Source of the DNA: Terrabacter sp. 28
GTDB lineage: Bacteria; Actinomycetota; Actinomycetes; Actinomycetales; Dermatophilaceae
Assembly (NCBI GenBank): GCA_000955875.1
Contig: JYOE01000017.1
Location: 76,291 to 140,290 of the forward strand
Direction: 5' to 3'
DNA: 64,000 bases
Shown: piece after piece, positions 44,156-54,464 of the stretch
Position numbering within the stretch: the first letter of the stretch is position 1
How the letters are laid out: every line of letters begins with the position of its first letter
Notes under the pieces: generated by a model
What the model was told of the DNA's origin: nothing
Databases searched by the model: none
Seen by the model: only the letters and a program-made list of their open reading frames with translations
Made by a program: the position numbers and the translations under genes

Positions 44156-45667
44156 ATGTCCCTTCTGCTGCGCGAGATCCTCGACAGTGGCGCCCTCGCC
44201 CCCGGCGCGCCGCAGGTGGTCGCTGCCCAGCGCGGCGTAGGGACGGCCCGGGTGCGGTGGGTGCACTCCAGCGAGGTGCTCGAGATCGCGCCGCTGCTGT
44301 CCGGCGGCGAGCTGCTGCTCACCGGCGGGGTCGCGCTGCTCGCGCTCAAGCCCGCGGCCCAGGTGGAGTACGTCTGGAGCCTCGCGTCACGGGGCGTCGC
44401 CGCGCTCGCCGTCGAGACGGCCGGGTCGGGCCGGCACCTCCCTGCCGAGCTGGTCGCCGCCGCCGAGGAGGCCGGTCTGCCACTGCTGGAGCTGCGTCAG
44501 GTGGTCCCGTTCGTCGAGGTGGCCGAGGAGGTCAACCGCCGCATCGTCTCGGCGCAGGTGGCAGCCCTCCGCGTCGCGGATCAGCTCTCCCAGGCCCTCA
44601 CGGAGCGGCTCGCGAGCTCCGGCACGGCCCTCGAGCCGCTGCTGGGTGTCATCGCCGAGACGCTCGGGGTCCACGTACGGGTGCTCGACACCCGCGGCGG
44701 CCTGCTCGGGCAGGCCGGTCCGGAGCCGGACGCGGAGGCCGAGCCGCTCGGGGTCGAGCTGTCGGTCAGCGGGATCGGGGTCGCCCACCTCGAGCTGCTG
44801 GGCAGCCCGGTGGCCGACGTGCAGACCCGGGAGACCCTGGAGACGGTGCTCGCCAGGGTGCGCAGCATCGTCGCGCTGGCGCTCGCCCGGCACAGCCGGC
44901 CCAGCCTGGTCAGGCTCGCCGAGGACGAGCTCGTGCGACTGATCGGCGCCGGCGGGGGAGGTGAGCGCCTCCTCGAGCTGTGCCAGGCGGGTGGGATCGA
45001 CCCCGAGCGGCCCCTCGTCATGGCGGTGGTGCGGCGCCCGGCCGACGGGCGCATCGACACGGAGCAGCGCACCCGCCGTGCCCTGCCGGCCTCGCTCGTC
45101 GTCGCCCACGCGGACTGGCTCGAGATCCTCATGCCGCTCCAGGCAGCGACGCAGGCCGAGCGGGCGCGGGCTCTCACGGCGCTGCGGGCCGCGATCGCCG
45201 GCACCGGTCTGACGGGCGCACTCGGCCCCACGGCCCCGACCGTGCGGCAGGCCTCGCTCTCCCTCGCGGAGGCGCGCGCCACGTGGCGCCTCGGCCGGTC
45301 GGCGAAGGGCACGGCCGCCGTCCACGACGCGTCCGACTACCTCGTGGAGCGGATGGCCGAGAGGTCGCTGTCGCGCAGTGTCGTCGACGCCCTCGTCGAG
45401 GAGGCGCTCGGTGAGCTGGTGCGGCTCGACCAGCGGTCCGGCGGCGAGCTGGTGCGCACCCTCGACGTGTGGATCTCCACCGGCTGCAACGCGACCGAGT
45501 CGGCGCAGCTCCTCTTCCTCGAGCGGCAGTCCCTGCACAAGCGGCTCCGCCGGATCTTCCAGGTGCTCGGTGGCGACCCGCGAGGGCGGGGTCAGCTCGC
45601 GGCGTTGGCGCTCGCGCTCCGGCTCGTGCGCGGAGGCGCCCAGCTGCGCGACGACCTGCGCTCCTGA
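44156..45667 (+). CDS. PucR-family transcriptional regulator of creatinine catabolism
   Basis: A 503-residue regulator. Residues about 1-125 form the PucR N-terminal sensor (LLREILDSGALAPGAPQVVAAQ ... PAAQVEYVWSLASRGVAALAVE). A middle linker follows, and a C-terminal helix-turn-helix (VRTLDVWISTGCNATESAQLLFLERQSLHKRLRRIFQVLG) as in CdaR/PucR. ATG at 44156 has GAGG nine bases upstream; a GTG nine bases earlier is in frame but poorly placed. PucR proteins activate or repress purine and related nitrogen-compound catabolism; the divergent permease-creatininase operon is the obvious target. Confidence 0.88.
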   Translation: MSLLLREILDSGALAPGAPQVVAAQRGVGTARVRWVHSSEVLEIAPLLSGGELLLTGGVALLALKPAAQVEYVWSLASRGVAALAVETAGSGRHLPAELVAAAEEAGLPLLELRQVVPFVEVAEEVNRRIVSAQVAALRVADQLSQALTERLASSGTALEPLLGVIAETLGVHVRVLDTRGGLLGQAGPEPDAEAEPLGVELSVSGIGVAHLELLGSPVADVQTRETLETVLARVRSIVALALARHSRPSLVRLAEDELVRLIGAGGGGERLLELCQAGGIDPERPLVMAVVRRPADGRIDTEQRTRRALPASLVVAHADWLEILMPLQAATQAERARALTALRAAIAGTGLTGALGPTAPTVRQASLSLAEARATWRLGRSAKGTAAVHDASDYLVERMAERSLSRSVVDALVEEALGELVRLDQRSGGELVRTLDVWISTGCNATESAQLLFLERQSLHKRLRRIFQVLGGDPRGRGQLAALALALRLVRGGAQLRDDLRS

Positions 45668-45695
45668 CCGCGGTGCCGGCCGGCTGGGCGGGCCG

Positions 45696-46355
45696 TCAGA
45701 GGACGGCGCGGACCGCCTCCTCGAAGTGCTCGACGTGCGACGCGGCCAGCTCGGCGGCGCGGTCGGCGTCCTTGGCCACGATCGCCTCGAGCAGGGCCAC
45801 GTGCTCCTTGATGTGCTCCGAGACGGACGGCAGCCGTTCGAGCACGAGGCACCAGATGCGCGTCGCCAGGTTGTCGAGCCGGACGAGGGTCTCCTCGAGG
45901 TGGGGGTTCTCGGCGGCGCGGTAGATGAGCCGGTGCACGTCGATGTCGTACTCCATCAGCGGACGCTTGTCCTCGGGCTCGTCGCCCATCGACCCGATCT
46001 GCCGCGCCTTCTCGGCGAGCTCGGCACGGATGTCCGCGCGCGCGACCAGAGCGGCCCGCCGCGCGGCGAGCGGCTCGAGGACGTGGCGCATCTCGGAGAT
46101 CGCGGCGAGGTCTGTGATGTCGACCTGCGTCGCGAACGTGCCCCGCCGCGGATAGGACACGACGAGGTGGTCGAGCTCGAGCTTCTTGAGGCTCTCGCGG
46201 ATCGGGGTGCGGCCGATGCCGAGGTCGCTGCCCAGCTGCGCCTCGTTGATCGGGGCGCCGGGTGCGATGTCGAGCATGACCAGTCGGTCGCGCAGCACGT
46301 GGTAGGCCTGCTCGGCGAGTGAGCCGTACGCCAGTGCCGGCGCCGTCGCGGTCAT
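45696..46355 (-). CDS. GntR-family (FadR/FCD) repressor of the sarcosine/serine operon
   Basis: A 219-residue regulator. Winged helix at about 15-75 ([46 protein letters not shown]), then an all-helical FCD ligand domain with metal-site residues ([40 protein letters not shown]). GGGAGGAA six bases upstream supports the start at 46355; a longer frame exists. Divergent from glyA, whose promoter is flanked by a FadR/VanR-type palindrome. The effector may be sarcosine, glycine or serine (inference). Confidence 0.87.
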   Translation of the reverse strand: MTATAPALAYGSLAEQAYHVLRDRLVMLDIAPGAPINEAQLGSDLGIGRTPIRESLKKLELDHLVVSYPRRGTFATQVDITDLAAISEMRHVLEPLAARRAALVARADIRAELAEKARQIGSMGDEPEDKRPLMEYDIDVHRLIYRAAENPHLEETLVRLDNLATRIWCLVLERLPSVSEHIKEHVALLEAIVAKDADRAAELAASHVEHFEEAVRAVL

Positions 46356-46419
46356 GGTTCCTCCCGGGTCGGTGGCCACGGTGTCGTGGTCGAGATCGTC
46401 GATCTTTCCGGACAGACCG

Positions 46420-46448
46420 TTGACGACCCGTCCCGGCAAACATACTAT
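46420..46448 (+). promoter_or_regulatory. Promoter of the glyA-sox operon
   Basis: TTGACG (46420-46425), a 17-bp spacer, then TACTAT (46443-46448): one of the best sigma-70-like promoters in the window, in an unusually AT-rich patch. The start of transcription would fall near 46455, just before the operator and about 50 bp ahead of glyA. Confidence 0.7.
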
Positions 46449-46459
46449 TGCGATCCCGA

Positions 46460-46469
46460 TGATATATCA
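46460..46469. promoter_or_regulatory. GntR (FadR/VanR-type) operator
   Basis: TGATATATCA, a perfect 10-bp palindrome immediately downstream of the inferred transcription start. Family knowledge: FCD-type GntR regulators bind short AT-rich palindromes of this kind. The regulator gene is divergent at 46355. Confidence 0.65.
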
Positions 46470-46507
46470 GTCATCGACAACAAGGACATCAACTTCCGGA
46501 GGGCTTC

Positions 46508-47824
46508 ATGTCCCAGCTCACCATCACCCCGACCGCCGCCGGCACGCTGCTCGACGAGGACCTCGAGCAGCTCGATCCCGAGGTCGCCGCCGCCATCGGG
46601 GCCGAGCTCCGGCGCCAGCAGGGCACCCTGGAGATGATCGCCTCGGAGAACTTCGCCCCGCTCGCGGTCATGCAGGCGCAGGGCTCGGTGCTGACGAACA
46701 AGTACGCCGAGGGCTACCCGGGTCGCCGCTACTACGGCGGGTGCGAGCACGTCGACGTCGTCGAGTCGCTCGCGATCGAGAGGGTCACGGCGCTCTTCGG
46801 GGCGGCACACGCCAACGTCCAGCCGCACTCGGGGGCCCAGGCGAACGCCGCGGTCATGCACGCGCTGCTCACGCCGGGCGACACGATCCTCGGTCTCGAC
46901 CTCGCCCACGGCGGTCACCTGACGCACGGCATGCGCCTCAACTTCTCGGGCCGCCTCTACGACGTCGTGGCCTACGGCGTACGCGAGGACACCCACGTCG
47001 TCGACATGACGGAGGTCGCGCGGCTGGCCAGGGAGCACCGGCCGAAGATGATCGTCGCCGGTTGGTCCGCGTACTCGCGGCACCTCGACTTCGCGGCGTT
47101 CCGGCGCATCGCCGACGAGGTCGGCGCGTACCTCTTCGTCGACATGGCCCACTTCGCAGGGCTGGTCGCCGCCGGCCTGCACCCGTCTCCGGTGCCGCAC
47201 GCCCACGTCGTCTCGTCGACGACGCACAAGACGCTCGGTGGCCCCCGTGGCGGCATCATCCTCACGAACGACGCCGACATCGCCAAGAAGATCAACTCCG
47301 CCGTCTTCCCCGGCCAGCAGGGCGGCCCGCTCGAGCACGTCATCGCTGGGAAGGCCGTCGCCTTCAAGGTCGCCGCGGGCGACGAGTTCCGCGACCGCCA
47401 GCGGCGCACGCTCGCCGGCGCGTCGATCCTCGCCGAGCGCCTCACCCGGCCCGACGTCACCGACGCGGGAATCGGGGTCGTCTCGGGTGGCACCGACGTG
47501 CACCTCGTCCTGGTCGACCTGCGCCACTCGCAGCTCGACGGCCGGCAGGGGGAGGACCTCCTCCACTCCGTCGGCATCACCGTCAACCGCAACGCCGTGC
47601 CGTTCGACCCGCGCCCGCCGATGGTGTCGTCGGGCCTGCGCATCGGTACGCCGGCGCTCGCCACCCGCGGCTTCGACGAGGCCGCCTTCACCGAGGTCGC
47701 CGACGTCATCGCCACGGCGCTCGCCGGCGACGGCTCCGAGGCGACGCTCTCCGCGCTGCGACAGCGGGTCGACGCCCTCGCGGCCCGGTTCCCCCTCTAC
47801 CCGACCCTCGAGAAGGTGCAGTGA
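46508..47824 (+). CDS. glyA: Serine hydroxymethyltransferase
   Basis: A 438-residue PLP enzyme that interconverts glycine plus 5,10-methylene-THF with serine. The PLP lysine lies in [16 protein letters not shown]; other hallmarks are [32 protein letters not shown] and [18 protein letters not shown] precedes the ATG. As first gene of the sarcosine operon it can combine the two products of sarcosine oxidase, glycine and the THF-bound one-carbon unit, into serine. A housekeeping copy probably exists elsewhere (inference). Confidence 0.94.
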   Translation: MSQLTITPTAAGTLLDEDLEQLDPEVAAAIGAELRRQQGTLEMIASENFAPLAVMQAQGSVLTNKYAEGYPGRRYYGGCEHVDVVESLAIERVTALFGAAHANVQPHSGAQANAAVMHALLTPGDTILGLDLAHGGHLTHGMRLNFSGRLYDVVAYGVREDTHVVDMTEVARLAREHRPKMIVAGWSAYSRHLDFAAFRRIADEVGAYLFVDMAHFAGLVAAGLHPSPVPHAHVVSSTTHKTLGGPRGGIILTNDADIAKKINSAVFPGQQGGPLEHVIAGKAVAFKVAAGDEFRDRQRRTLAGASILAERLTRPDVTDAGIGVVSGGTDVHLVLVDLRHSQLDGRQGEDLLHSVGITVNRNAVPFDPRPPMVSSGLRIGTPALATRGFDEAAFTEVADVIATALAGDGSEATLSALRQRVDALAARFPLYPTLEKVQ

Positions 47825-47826
47825 CC

Positions 47827-49047
47827 ATGAACCAGCGTGAGCTCCCCGAGCACCCGGACTTCCTCTGGGCCAACCCCGAGCCGAAGCGCAGCTACGACGT
47901 CGTCATCGTCGGCGCCGGCGGCCATGGGCTCGCGACCGCGTACTACCTCGCGAGCAAGCACGGCATCACCAACGTCGCCGTGCTCGAGCGCGGCTGGATC
48001 GCCGGCGGCAACATGGCCCGCAACACGACGATCATCCGGTCCAACTACCTGTGGGACGAGTCGGCCGCGATCTACGAGCACTCGCTCAAGCTGTGGGAGA
48101 ACCTCGAGGAGGAGCTCGGCTACGACGTCTTCTTCTCGCAGCGCGGCGTGCTCAACCTCGCCCACACGCTGCAGGACGTGCGCGACTCGGTGCGCCGCGT
48201 CGAGGCGAACCGCCTCAACGGCGTCGACGCCGAGTGGGTCGACCCCCAGCAGGTCAAGGAGCTGTGCCCGATCATCAACGTCGGCGACGACATCCGCTAT
48301 CCCGTCATGGGCGGCACGTACCAGCCGCGCGCCGGCATCGCCAAGCACGACTGGGTCGCCTGGGGCTACGCCCGTCGCGCGAGCGAGCTCGGCGTCGACA
48401 TCATCCAGAACTGCGAGGTGACGGGCTTCGTCATCGACGGCGGGCGGGTCACCGGCGTGGAGACCAGCCGGGGCCGCATCAATGCGGGCAAGGTCGCGCT
48501 GTGCGCGGCCGGGCACACCTCGGTGCTCTCCGAGCTCGCCGGCTTCCGCGTGCCGATCCAGTCGCACCCCCTGCAGGCCCTCGTCTCCGAGCTGCACGAG
48601 ATCATCCACCCCACCGTCGTCATGTCGAACCACGTGCACGTCTACGTGTCGCAGGCGCACAAGGGCGAGCTCGTCATGGGGGCCGGCATCGACTCCTACA
48701 ACGGCTACGGCCAGCGCGGCTCGTTCCACGTCATCGAGCACCAGATGTCGGCGGCCGTCGAGCTCTTTCCCGCCTTCTCGCGCGCCCACCTGCTGCGCAC
48801 CTGGGGCGGCATCGTCGACGTGACGATGGATGCCTCGCCGGTGATGGGCAGGTCGCCCGTCGACGGCATGTACGTCAACTGTGGTTGGGGCACCGGCGGG
48901 TTCAAGGCCGTGCCCGGAGCCGGCTTCGCCTACGCGCACACCATCGCCACCGACGAGCCGCACGAGCTCAACCGGGGCTTCGGCCTCGACCGCTTCGTCA
49001 GCGGCGCCCTCATCGACGAGCACGGCGCCGCAGCCGTCGCCCACTGA
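47827..49047 (+). CDS. soxB: Sarcosine oxidase beta subunit
   Basis: A 406-residue flavoprotein subunit holding the catalytic covalent FMN/FAD site. Dinucleotide fold [20 protein letters not shown], then [24 protein letters not shown] and a C-terminal [20 protein letters not shown], all typical of heterotetrameric sarcosine oxidase beta. It oxidises the N-methyl of sarcosine. It starts two bases after the glyA stop; a GTG six bases earlier is in frame. The order B-D-A-G matches known sox operons. Confidence 0.94.
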   Translation: MNQRELPEHPDFLWANPEPKRSYDVVIVGAGGHGLATAYYLASKHGITNVAVLERGWIAGGNMARNTTIIRSNYLWDESAAIYEHSLKLWENLEEELGYDVFFSQRGVLNLAHTLQDVRDSVRRVEANRLNGVDAEWVDPQQVKELCPIINVGDDIRYPVMGGTYQPRAGIAKHDWVAWGYARRASELGVDIIQNCEVTGFVIDGGRVTGVETSRGRINAGKVALCAAGHTSVLSELAGFRVPIQSHPLQALVSELHEIIHPTVVMSNHVHVYVSQAHKGELVMGAGIDSYNGYGQRGSFHVIEHQMSAAVELFPAFSRAHLLRTWGGIVDVTMDASPVMGRSPVDGMYVNCGWGTGGFKAVPGAGFAYAHTIATDEPHELNRGFGLDRFVSGALIDEHGAAAVAH

Positions 49048-49068
49048 CCGTCACGCAAGGAGACCCCG

Positions 49069-49356
49069 ATGCTCATCATCGACTGCCCGAACTGCGGGCC
49101 CCGCCCCGAGACCGAGTACGGCTACGGCGGCCAGGCGCACGTCGCCTATCCCGAGGACCCGCACGCCCTCACCGACGAGGAGTGGGCGCAGTACCTCTTC
49201 TACCGCGACAACCCCAAGGGCGACTACGCCGAGCGGTGGGTCCACTCCGCCGGCTGCCGCAAGTGGTTCAACGCCGTCCGCGACACCCGCACCTACGAGA
49301 TCTCGGCGGTCTACCGCACCGGCGAGACCCGCTCCGAGACCCAGAAGGGAGCCTGA
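49069..49356 (+). CDS. soxD: Sarcosine oxidase delta subunit
   Basis: A 95-residue zinc-binding subunit of the heterotetramer. The zinc ligands Cys-x2-Cys (DCPNCGPR) near the N-terminus and His/Cys in RWVHSAGCRKWFN are evident. The length is standard (about 95-100). AAGGAGA precedes the ATG, and alpha follows two bases after its stop. Confidence 0.94.
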   Translation: MLIIDCPNCGPRPETEYGYGGQAHVAYPEDPHALTDEEWAQYLFYRDNPKGDYAERWVHSAGCRKWFNAVRDTRTYEISAVYRTGETRSETQKGA

Positions 49357-49357
49357 C

Positions 49358-52351
49358 ATGGCAGCCGACCAGACCCGGCGCATCGACGCCGGTGGGGCCA
49401 TCGACCGTTCCACGCCCGTCGAGCTCGTCGTCGACGGCACCACCCTGACGGGCTTCGCAGGCGACACCGTCGCCTCTGCCCTCGTCGCGAACGGCCGGCT
49501 GCGGGTGGGCGACTCCATCTACCGCGGCCGCCCGCGCGGCATCCTCTCCGCGGGCGTCGAGGAGCCGAACGCGTTCGTGCTCGTCCACGGCGACCACGAC
49601 GAGTCGATGCTCCCGGCCACCACCCTCGAGCTCGTGCCCGGCCTGGACGTGCGCCTGCTCGACGGCATCGGCGTGCTCGACCAGAAGCCCGACCCCGCCG
49701 AGTACGACAAGATGCACGTCCACGCCGACGTCGCGGTGGTCGGTGCCGGCCCCGCGGGCCTCGCCGCCGCGCGGGCTGCCGCAGCGACCGGCGCGCGCGT
49801 CGTGCTCCTCGAGCAGGACTTCCGCCTCGGTGGCAGCCTCCTCGCCTCGCCCGCCGAGGTCGTCGAGGGCGTGCCCGCTGCGCAGTGGGTCGAGCAGGTC
49901 CGCGCCGAGCTGGAGGCCGCACCGGAGGTGCGCGTCCTCATCCGCACGACCGCCTTCGGAAGCTACGACAACAACCACCTCATCGCCGTCGAGAAGCGCG
50001 CCGAGCACCTCGACGGGACCGCGCGCGACGGCATACCGAGGCAGCGCATCTGGCACGTGACGGCCGCCCAGGTCGTCCTGGCCACCGGAGCCTTCGAGCG
50101 GCCGATCGTCTTCGCCGACAATGACGTTCCCGGTGTGATGCTCGCGTCGTCCGTCACCACCTACGTGCGTCGGTATGCCGCGCTGCCCGGCCGCGAGGCG
50201 GTCGTCGTGACGACGAACGACTCCGGCTACGCCGCCGCGCACGCGCTGCTCGAGGCGGGTGCATCCGTGCAGGTCCTCGACGCACGTGACGAGGGCGCGA
50301 GCCCGGTCGTCGCGTCGGCCGCGCAGGCCGCCGGCCTCAGGGTGCGAACCGGATGCGCCGTCGTCGGCATCGACGGGGACGCGTCGGTCGAGGGCGCCTG
50401 GGTCGCTCGCATCGACGCCGAGGGCGCTCTCGTCGGCGACGCCGAGCGGGTCGTCTGCGACCTCGTCGCGGTCTCCGGCGGCTGGACGCCCAACGTCAGC
50501 CTCCACAGCCAGCGCCAGGGCGCGCTGCACTGGGACGACGACCTCGCCGGCTTCGTGCCCACCGCGGCCGTGCGCAACCAGCACCTGGCCGGTGCTGTTC
50601 GCGGCACGTACTGGACCGACGGCTGCCGGGCCGAGGGTGATGCCGCAGGAGTGGCCGCCGCCTCAGCCGCGGGGTTCTCGGCCGCATCGCGCAGCACCGT
50701 GATCGGGGCCGACGCCGTCGCAGAGGAGCGGGTCGCCCGCGCCGGGCGGACCCGTCAGCTGTGGGTCGTCGAGGGGCGCGAGGGCGGCTATGCCACGCAC
50801 TTCGTCGACCTGCAGCGCGACAACACGGCCGCCGACGTGCTGCGCGCCACCGGCGCCGGCATGCGCTCGGTCGAGCACGTCAAGCGCTACACGTCGATCA
50901 GCACCGGCGTCGACCAGGGCCGGATCGGGGCGGTCAACACGATCGGCCTGCTGACGCGGGTGCTGTCGGGTGACGACACGCGTGCCATCCCGCCCGGCCA
51001 GCCCGGCCAGGACGAGACCGCAAGTGGTCCCGCCGCGGGCGCGGCACGGCCCACGCCCGGCGCGATCGGCAACACGACCTTCCGGGCCCCGTTCACCCCG
51101 GTCGCCTTCGCAGCGCTGGCCGGTCGCTCTCGTGGCGACCTCTTCGACGCCGCACGCACGACGTCGATCCACCCGTGGCACGAGGCGCACGGCGCGCTCT
51201 TCGAGGACGTCGGCCAGTGGAAGCGGCCGTGGTACTACCCCCGCCCGGGCGAGGACATCGACGCCGCCGTGGCCCGCGAGTGCCGCGCAGCCCGCGAGGG
51301 CGTCGCCTTCATGGACGCGACCACTCTCGGAAAGATCGAGATCCGCGGCGCCGACGCAGGGGAGTTCCTCAACCGTCTCTACACCAACGCGTTCAAGAAG
51401 CTCGCCGTCGGCAAGGCTCGCTACGGCGTCATGTGCAAGCCCGACGGCATGGTGTTCGACGACGGCGTCGTGCTGCGCCTGGCGGAGGACCGCTACTTCG
51501 CGACGACGACGACCGGCGGAGCCGCCCGCGTGCTCGAGTGGCTCGAGGAGTGGTCGCAGACCGAGTGGCCCGACCTCGACGTCGTGTGCACGTCGGTGAC
51601 CGAGCAGTGGTCGACGATCGCCGTCGTCGGCCCCCGGTCGCGCGAGGTCATCGCGCGCATGGCGCCCGACCTCGACGTGACGCGAGAAGGCTTCGGGTTC
51701 ATGGAGTTCCGCGAGACGGTGCTCGCCTCGGGCATCCCGGCACGTATCTGCCGCATCACCTTCTCGGGTGAGCTCGCCTTCGAGATCAACGTGCCGACCT
51801 GGTACGGCCTGCAGGTGTGGGAGGACGTCGCCGAGGCCGGTGCGGACTTCGACATCACGCCCTACGGCACCGAGACGATGCACGTGCTGCGGGCCGAGAA
51901 GGCGTACCCGATCGTCGGTCAGGACACCGACGGCACCGTGACCCCGCAGGACCTCGGGATGAGCTGGATCGTCTCCACGACGAAGGACTTCGTCGGCAAC
52001 CGTTCCTACTCGAGGTCATCCCACCGCGCCGCGGACCGCAAGCAGCTCGTCAGCGTGCTGCCCCTCGACCGGAGCCTGCGCCTGCCGGAGGGCGCGCAGC
52101 TCGTCGAGCCCGGCGCGCTGGGCGACTACACGGGTGAGGGCCTGCCCTCGCGCCCGATCCCGATGCTCGGTCACGTCACGTCGAGCTACCACTCCCAGGC
52201 GCTCGGCCGATCCTTCGGCCTCGCGCTCGTCAAGGCCGGCCGGGACCGGATCGGCCAGACGCTCATCGCGTCCTTCGAAGGACGCTTCGCCGAGGTCGAG
52301 GTGGCCGACGCGGTGCTCTACGACAAGGAAGGGGCCAGGCGAGATGGCTGA
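49358..52351 (+). CDS. soxA: Sarcosine oxidase alpha subunit
   Basis: A 997-residue subunit with three parts. An N-terminal 2Fe-2S-ferredoxin-like segment (TPVELVVDGTTLTGFAGDTVASAL) leads into a dinucleotide-binding domain (VAVVGAGPAGLAAARAAAATGARV ... ATGAFERPIVFADNDVPGV) for NAD. The C-terminal GcvT-like tetrahydrofolate domain starts near residue 610 (HPWHEAHGALFEDVGQWKRPWYY) and passes formaldehyde to THF as 5,10-methylene-THF. Overall reaction: sarcosine + O2 + THF to glycine + H2O2 + methylene-THF. The gamma gene start overlaps by eight bases. Confidence 0.94.
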   Translation: MAADQTRRIDAGGAIDRSTPVELVVDGTTLTGFAGDTVASALVANGRLRVGDSIYRGRPRGILSAGVEEPNAFVLVHGDHDESMLPATTLELVPGLDVRLLDGIGVLDQKPDPAEYDKMHVHADVAVVGAGPAGLAAARAAAATGARVVLLEQDFRLGGSLLASPAEVVEGVPAAQWVEQVRAELEAAPEVRVLIRTTAFGSYDNNHLIAVEKRAEHLDGTARDGIPRQRIWHVTAAQVVLATGAFERPIVFADNDVPGVMLASSVTTYVRRYAALPGREAVVVTTNDSGYAAAHALLEAGASVQVLDARDEGASPVVASAAQAAGLRVRTGCAVVGIDGDASVEGAWVARIDAEGALVGDAERVVCDLVAVSGGWTPNVSLHSQRQGALHWDDDLAGFVPTAAVRNQHLAGAVRGTYWTDGCRAEGDAAGVAAASAAGFSAASRSTVIGADAVAEERVARAGRTRQLWVVEGREGGYATHFVDLQRDNTAADVLRATGAGMRSVEHVKRYTSISTGVDQGRIGAVNTIGLLTRVLSGDDTRAIPPGQPGQDETASGPAAGAARPTPGAIGNTTFRAPFTPVAFAALAGRSRGDLFDAARTTSIHPWHEAHGALFEDVGQWKRPWYYPRPGEDIDAAVARECRAAREGVAFMDATTLGKIEIRGADAGEFLNRLYTNAFKKLAVGKARYGVMCKPDGMVFDDGVVLRLAEDRYFATTTTGGAARVLEWLEEWSQTEWPDLDVVCTSVTEQWSTIAVVGPRSREVIARMAPDLDVTREGFGFMEFRETVLASGIPARICRITFSGELAFEINVPTWYGLQVWEDVAEAGADFDITPYGTETMHVLRAEKAYPIVGQDTDGTVTPQDLGMSWIVSTTKDFVGNRSYSRSSHRAADRKQLVSVLPLDRSLRLPEGAQLVEPGALGDYTGEGLPSRPIPMLGHVTSSYHSQALGRSFGLALVKAGRDRIGQTLIASFEGRFAEVEVADAVLYDKEGARRDG

Positions 52352-53021
52352 GCAGACGATGACGATGACGGCACCGGAGGACACCACGGTCGAGGTCGCG
52401 GCGCACGTGCCGCCGGTCGACCGGGCCCGGGTGCTCGCGCTGCGACGCAGCCCCGCTCAGGGACTCGATGAGGAGATGCGGCGCGGGTCCGGTGCGGCGG
52501 CGCGACTCCGCGAGGTCCCGTTCCTGACCCAGGTCGCGATCCGCGCGACGCCGGGTCGTGACGGCTCCCTCACCGAGACGCTCGGCCTGGACCTGCCGAC
52601 ACACGTCGGCGAGGTCGCGGGTGCCGGAGACGGAAACGGCCTCGCCGTGCTCTGGCTCTCGCCCGACGAGTTCCTGGCCGTCGGCCCGGACGAGGCCGAG
52701 AGCGGCGTCTCCCCGGAGGCGTATGCCGGCGGGCTGGCCGAGGCCCTGGGCTCCGAGCGCGGGCAGGCGGTCGACGTGTCGGCCAACCGCACGACGCTCG
52801 AGCTGTCCGGGTCACGGGCACGGTCCGTGCTCGAGAAGAGCTGTGAGCTCGACCTGCACCCCCGCGTGTTCCCGGTCGGGGCGGCCGTCGCGACCCTGCT
52901 CGGCTCCACCGGAGTCATCCTGTGGCGCACGGGCGAGGACACGTGGCGGGTCATGCCGCGCGCCTCGTTCGCGACGCACGTGGTGCGCTGGCTGCTCGAC
53001 GGGATGCGGGAGTACCGCTGA
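52344..53021 (+). CDS. soxG: Sarcosine oxidase gamma subunit
   Basis: A 225-residue GcvT-like small subunit. Characteristic segments are [59 protein letters not shown], and [21 protein letters not shown]. It overlaps soxA by eight bases and the serine deaminase start by one base (TGATG), so translation is coupled through the operon. Confidence 0.92.
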   Translation: MAEQTMTMTAPEDTTVEVAAHVPPVDRARVLALRRSPAQGLDEEMRRGSGAAARLREVPFLTQVAIRATPGRDGSLTETLGLDLPTHVGEVAGAGDGNGLAVLWLSPDEFLAVGPDEAESGVSPEAYAGGLAEALGSERGQAVDVSANRTTLELSGSRARSVLEKSCELDLHPRVFPVGAAVATLLGSTGVILWRTGEDTWRVMPRASFATHVVRWLLDGMREYR

Positions 53022-54424
53022 TGTCGCTCAGCGCCCTCGACCTGTTCTCGGTGGGGATCGGGCCGTCGTCGTCGCACACGGTGGGTCCCATGCGGGCAGC
53101 CCGGCGGTTCGCCGCCGGGCTGGCCGACTCGGCCCTGCTCGACCGGACGGCGCGGGTGCAGGTGCAGCTCTACGGGTCGCTGGGCGCGACCGGCCACGGG
53201 CACGGCTCCGACCGCGCCGTCCTGCTGGGGCTCGAAGGTGAGGACCCCGAGACCGTCGACACGTCGCACGCGGTGGTGCGGGTCGAGGCCGTCCGAGCCG
53301 ACCGCAAGCTCGCACTCGACGGCACCCACCGGGTCGACTTCGACCCCGACGAGGACCTCGTGCTGCACCGTCGGCGCGCGCTGCCGGGACACCCCAACGG
53401 GATGACCTTCGAAGCCTTCGACGAGGCAGGGCGCTCCCTCCGTGCTCGCACCTACTACTCGGTCGGTGGCGGCTTCGTCGTCGACGACGAGGCGATCGGT
53501 GCGGACCGGGTCGTCACCGACACCACCCCGGTGCCGCACCCGTTCAGCACCGGTGCCGAGCTGCTCCAGCGCTGTCGCGACACCGGGATGTCGATCGCCG
53601 GCGTGATGATGGCCAACGAGCGTGCCTGGCGTCCCGAGCACGAGGTGCGCGAGCGGCTGCTGCACCTCTGGGGCGTCATGCAGGAGTGCGTCGAGAGCGG
53701 CTGCGCCCGCGAGGAGCGCACGCTGCCCGGCGGCCTGCGCGTGCGTCGCCGGGCGCCGGAGCTGCGCGACCGCCTCCGACGCCACGAGGCGGACGTGCGA
53801 GCTGCGACGGGCGGGGCGATGCCCGACCCGCTGTGGGCCATGGAGTGGGTCAACCTCTACGCCCTGGCCGTCAACGAGGAGAACGCCTCCGGCGGTCGCA
53901 TCGTCACCGCGCCGACGAACGGGGCCGCCGGCATCATCCCCGCCGTCCTGCACTTCTATGACCGCTTCGTCGACGGTGCCGACGACGACGGGATCGTCGA
54001 GTTCCTCCTCACCGCAGCGGCTGTCGGCATCATCGTGAAGCTGGGCGCCTCGATCTCGGGCGCCGAGGTCGGGTGCCAGGGCGAGGTGGGATCGGCCTGC
54101 TCGATGGCGGCAGCGGGCCTGTGCGCCGTGCTCGGCGGCACACCGGAACAGGTCGAGAACGCGGCCGAGATCGGGATCGAGCACAACCTCGGACTGACGT
54201 GCGACCCGGTCGGCGGCCTCGTGCAGATCCCCTGCATCGAGCGCAACGCCATCGCCTCGGTCAAGGCCGTCAACGCGGCGCGGCTCGCGATGCAGGGCGA
54301 CGGGGAGCACAAGGTGACCCTCGACCAGGCCGTCAAGACGATGCGCGAGACCGGCGCCGACATGAAGATCAAGTACAAGGAGACGTCGCGAGGTGGCCTC
54401 GCCGTCAACGTCATCGAGTGCTGA
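53021..54424 (+). CDS. sdaA: L-serine ammonia-lyase (iron-sulfur type)
   Basis: A 467-residue single-chain serine deaminase, beta domain first ([26 protein letters not shown]), alpha domain after about residue 190. Cysteines for the 4Fe-4S cluster lie in [16 protein letters not shown] and [19 protein letters not shown]. It converts the serine made by GlyA to pyruvate and ammonia. Linking it to glyA and sarcosine oxidase channels creatinine carbon to pyruvate and frees THF. Confidence 0.94.
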   Translation: MSLSALDLFSVGIGPSSSHTVGPMRAARRFAAGLADSALLDRTARVQVQLYGSLGATGHGHGSDRAVLLGLEGEDPETVDTSHAVVRVEAVRADRKLALDGTHRVDFDPDEDLVLHRRRALPGHPNGMTFEAFDEAGRSLRARTYYSVGGGFVVDDEAIGADRVVTDTTPVPHPFSTGAELLQRCRDTGMSIAGVMMANERAWRPEHEVRERLLHLWGVMQECVESGCAREERTLPGGLRVRRRAPELRDRLRRHEADVRAATGGAMPDPLWAMEWVNLYALAVNEENASGGRIVTAPTNGAAGIIPAVLHFYDRFVDGADDDGIVEFLLTAAAVGIIVKLGASISGAEVGCQGEVGSACSMAAAGLCAVLGGTPEQVENAAEIGIEHNLGLTCDPVGGLVQIPCIERNAIASVKAVNAARLAMQGDGEHKVTLDQAVKTMRETGADMKIKYKETSRGGLAVNVIEC

Positions 54425-54428
54425 CACG

Positions 54429-54444
54429 CGGGCCGTCAGGCCCG
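54429..54444 (+). terminator. Small intercistronic hairpin
   Basis: CGGGCC-GTCA-GGCCCG lies between the serine deaminase stop and the purU start. A 6-bp stem of this size is probably a stability or attenuation element, not a full terminator, since the operon context continues. Confidence 0.35.
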
Positions 54445-54464
54445 TCCACGAGAGGAGTCTCGCA

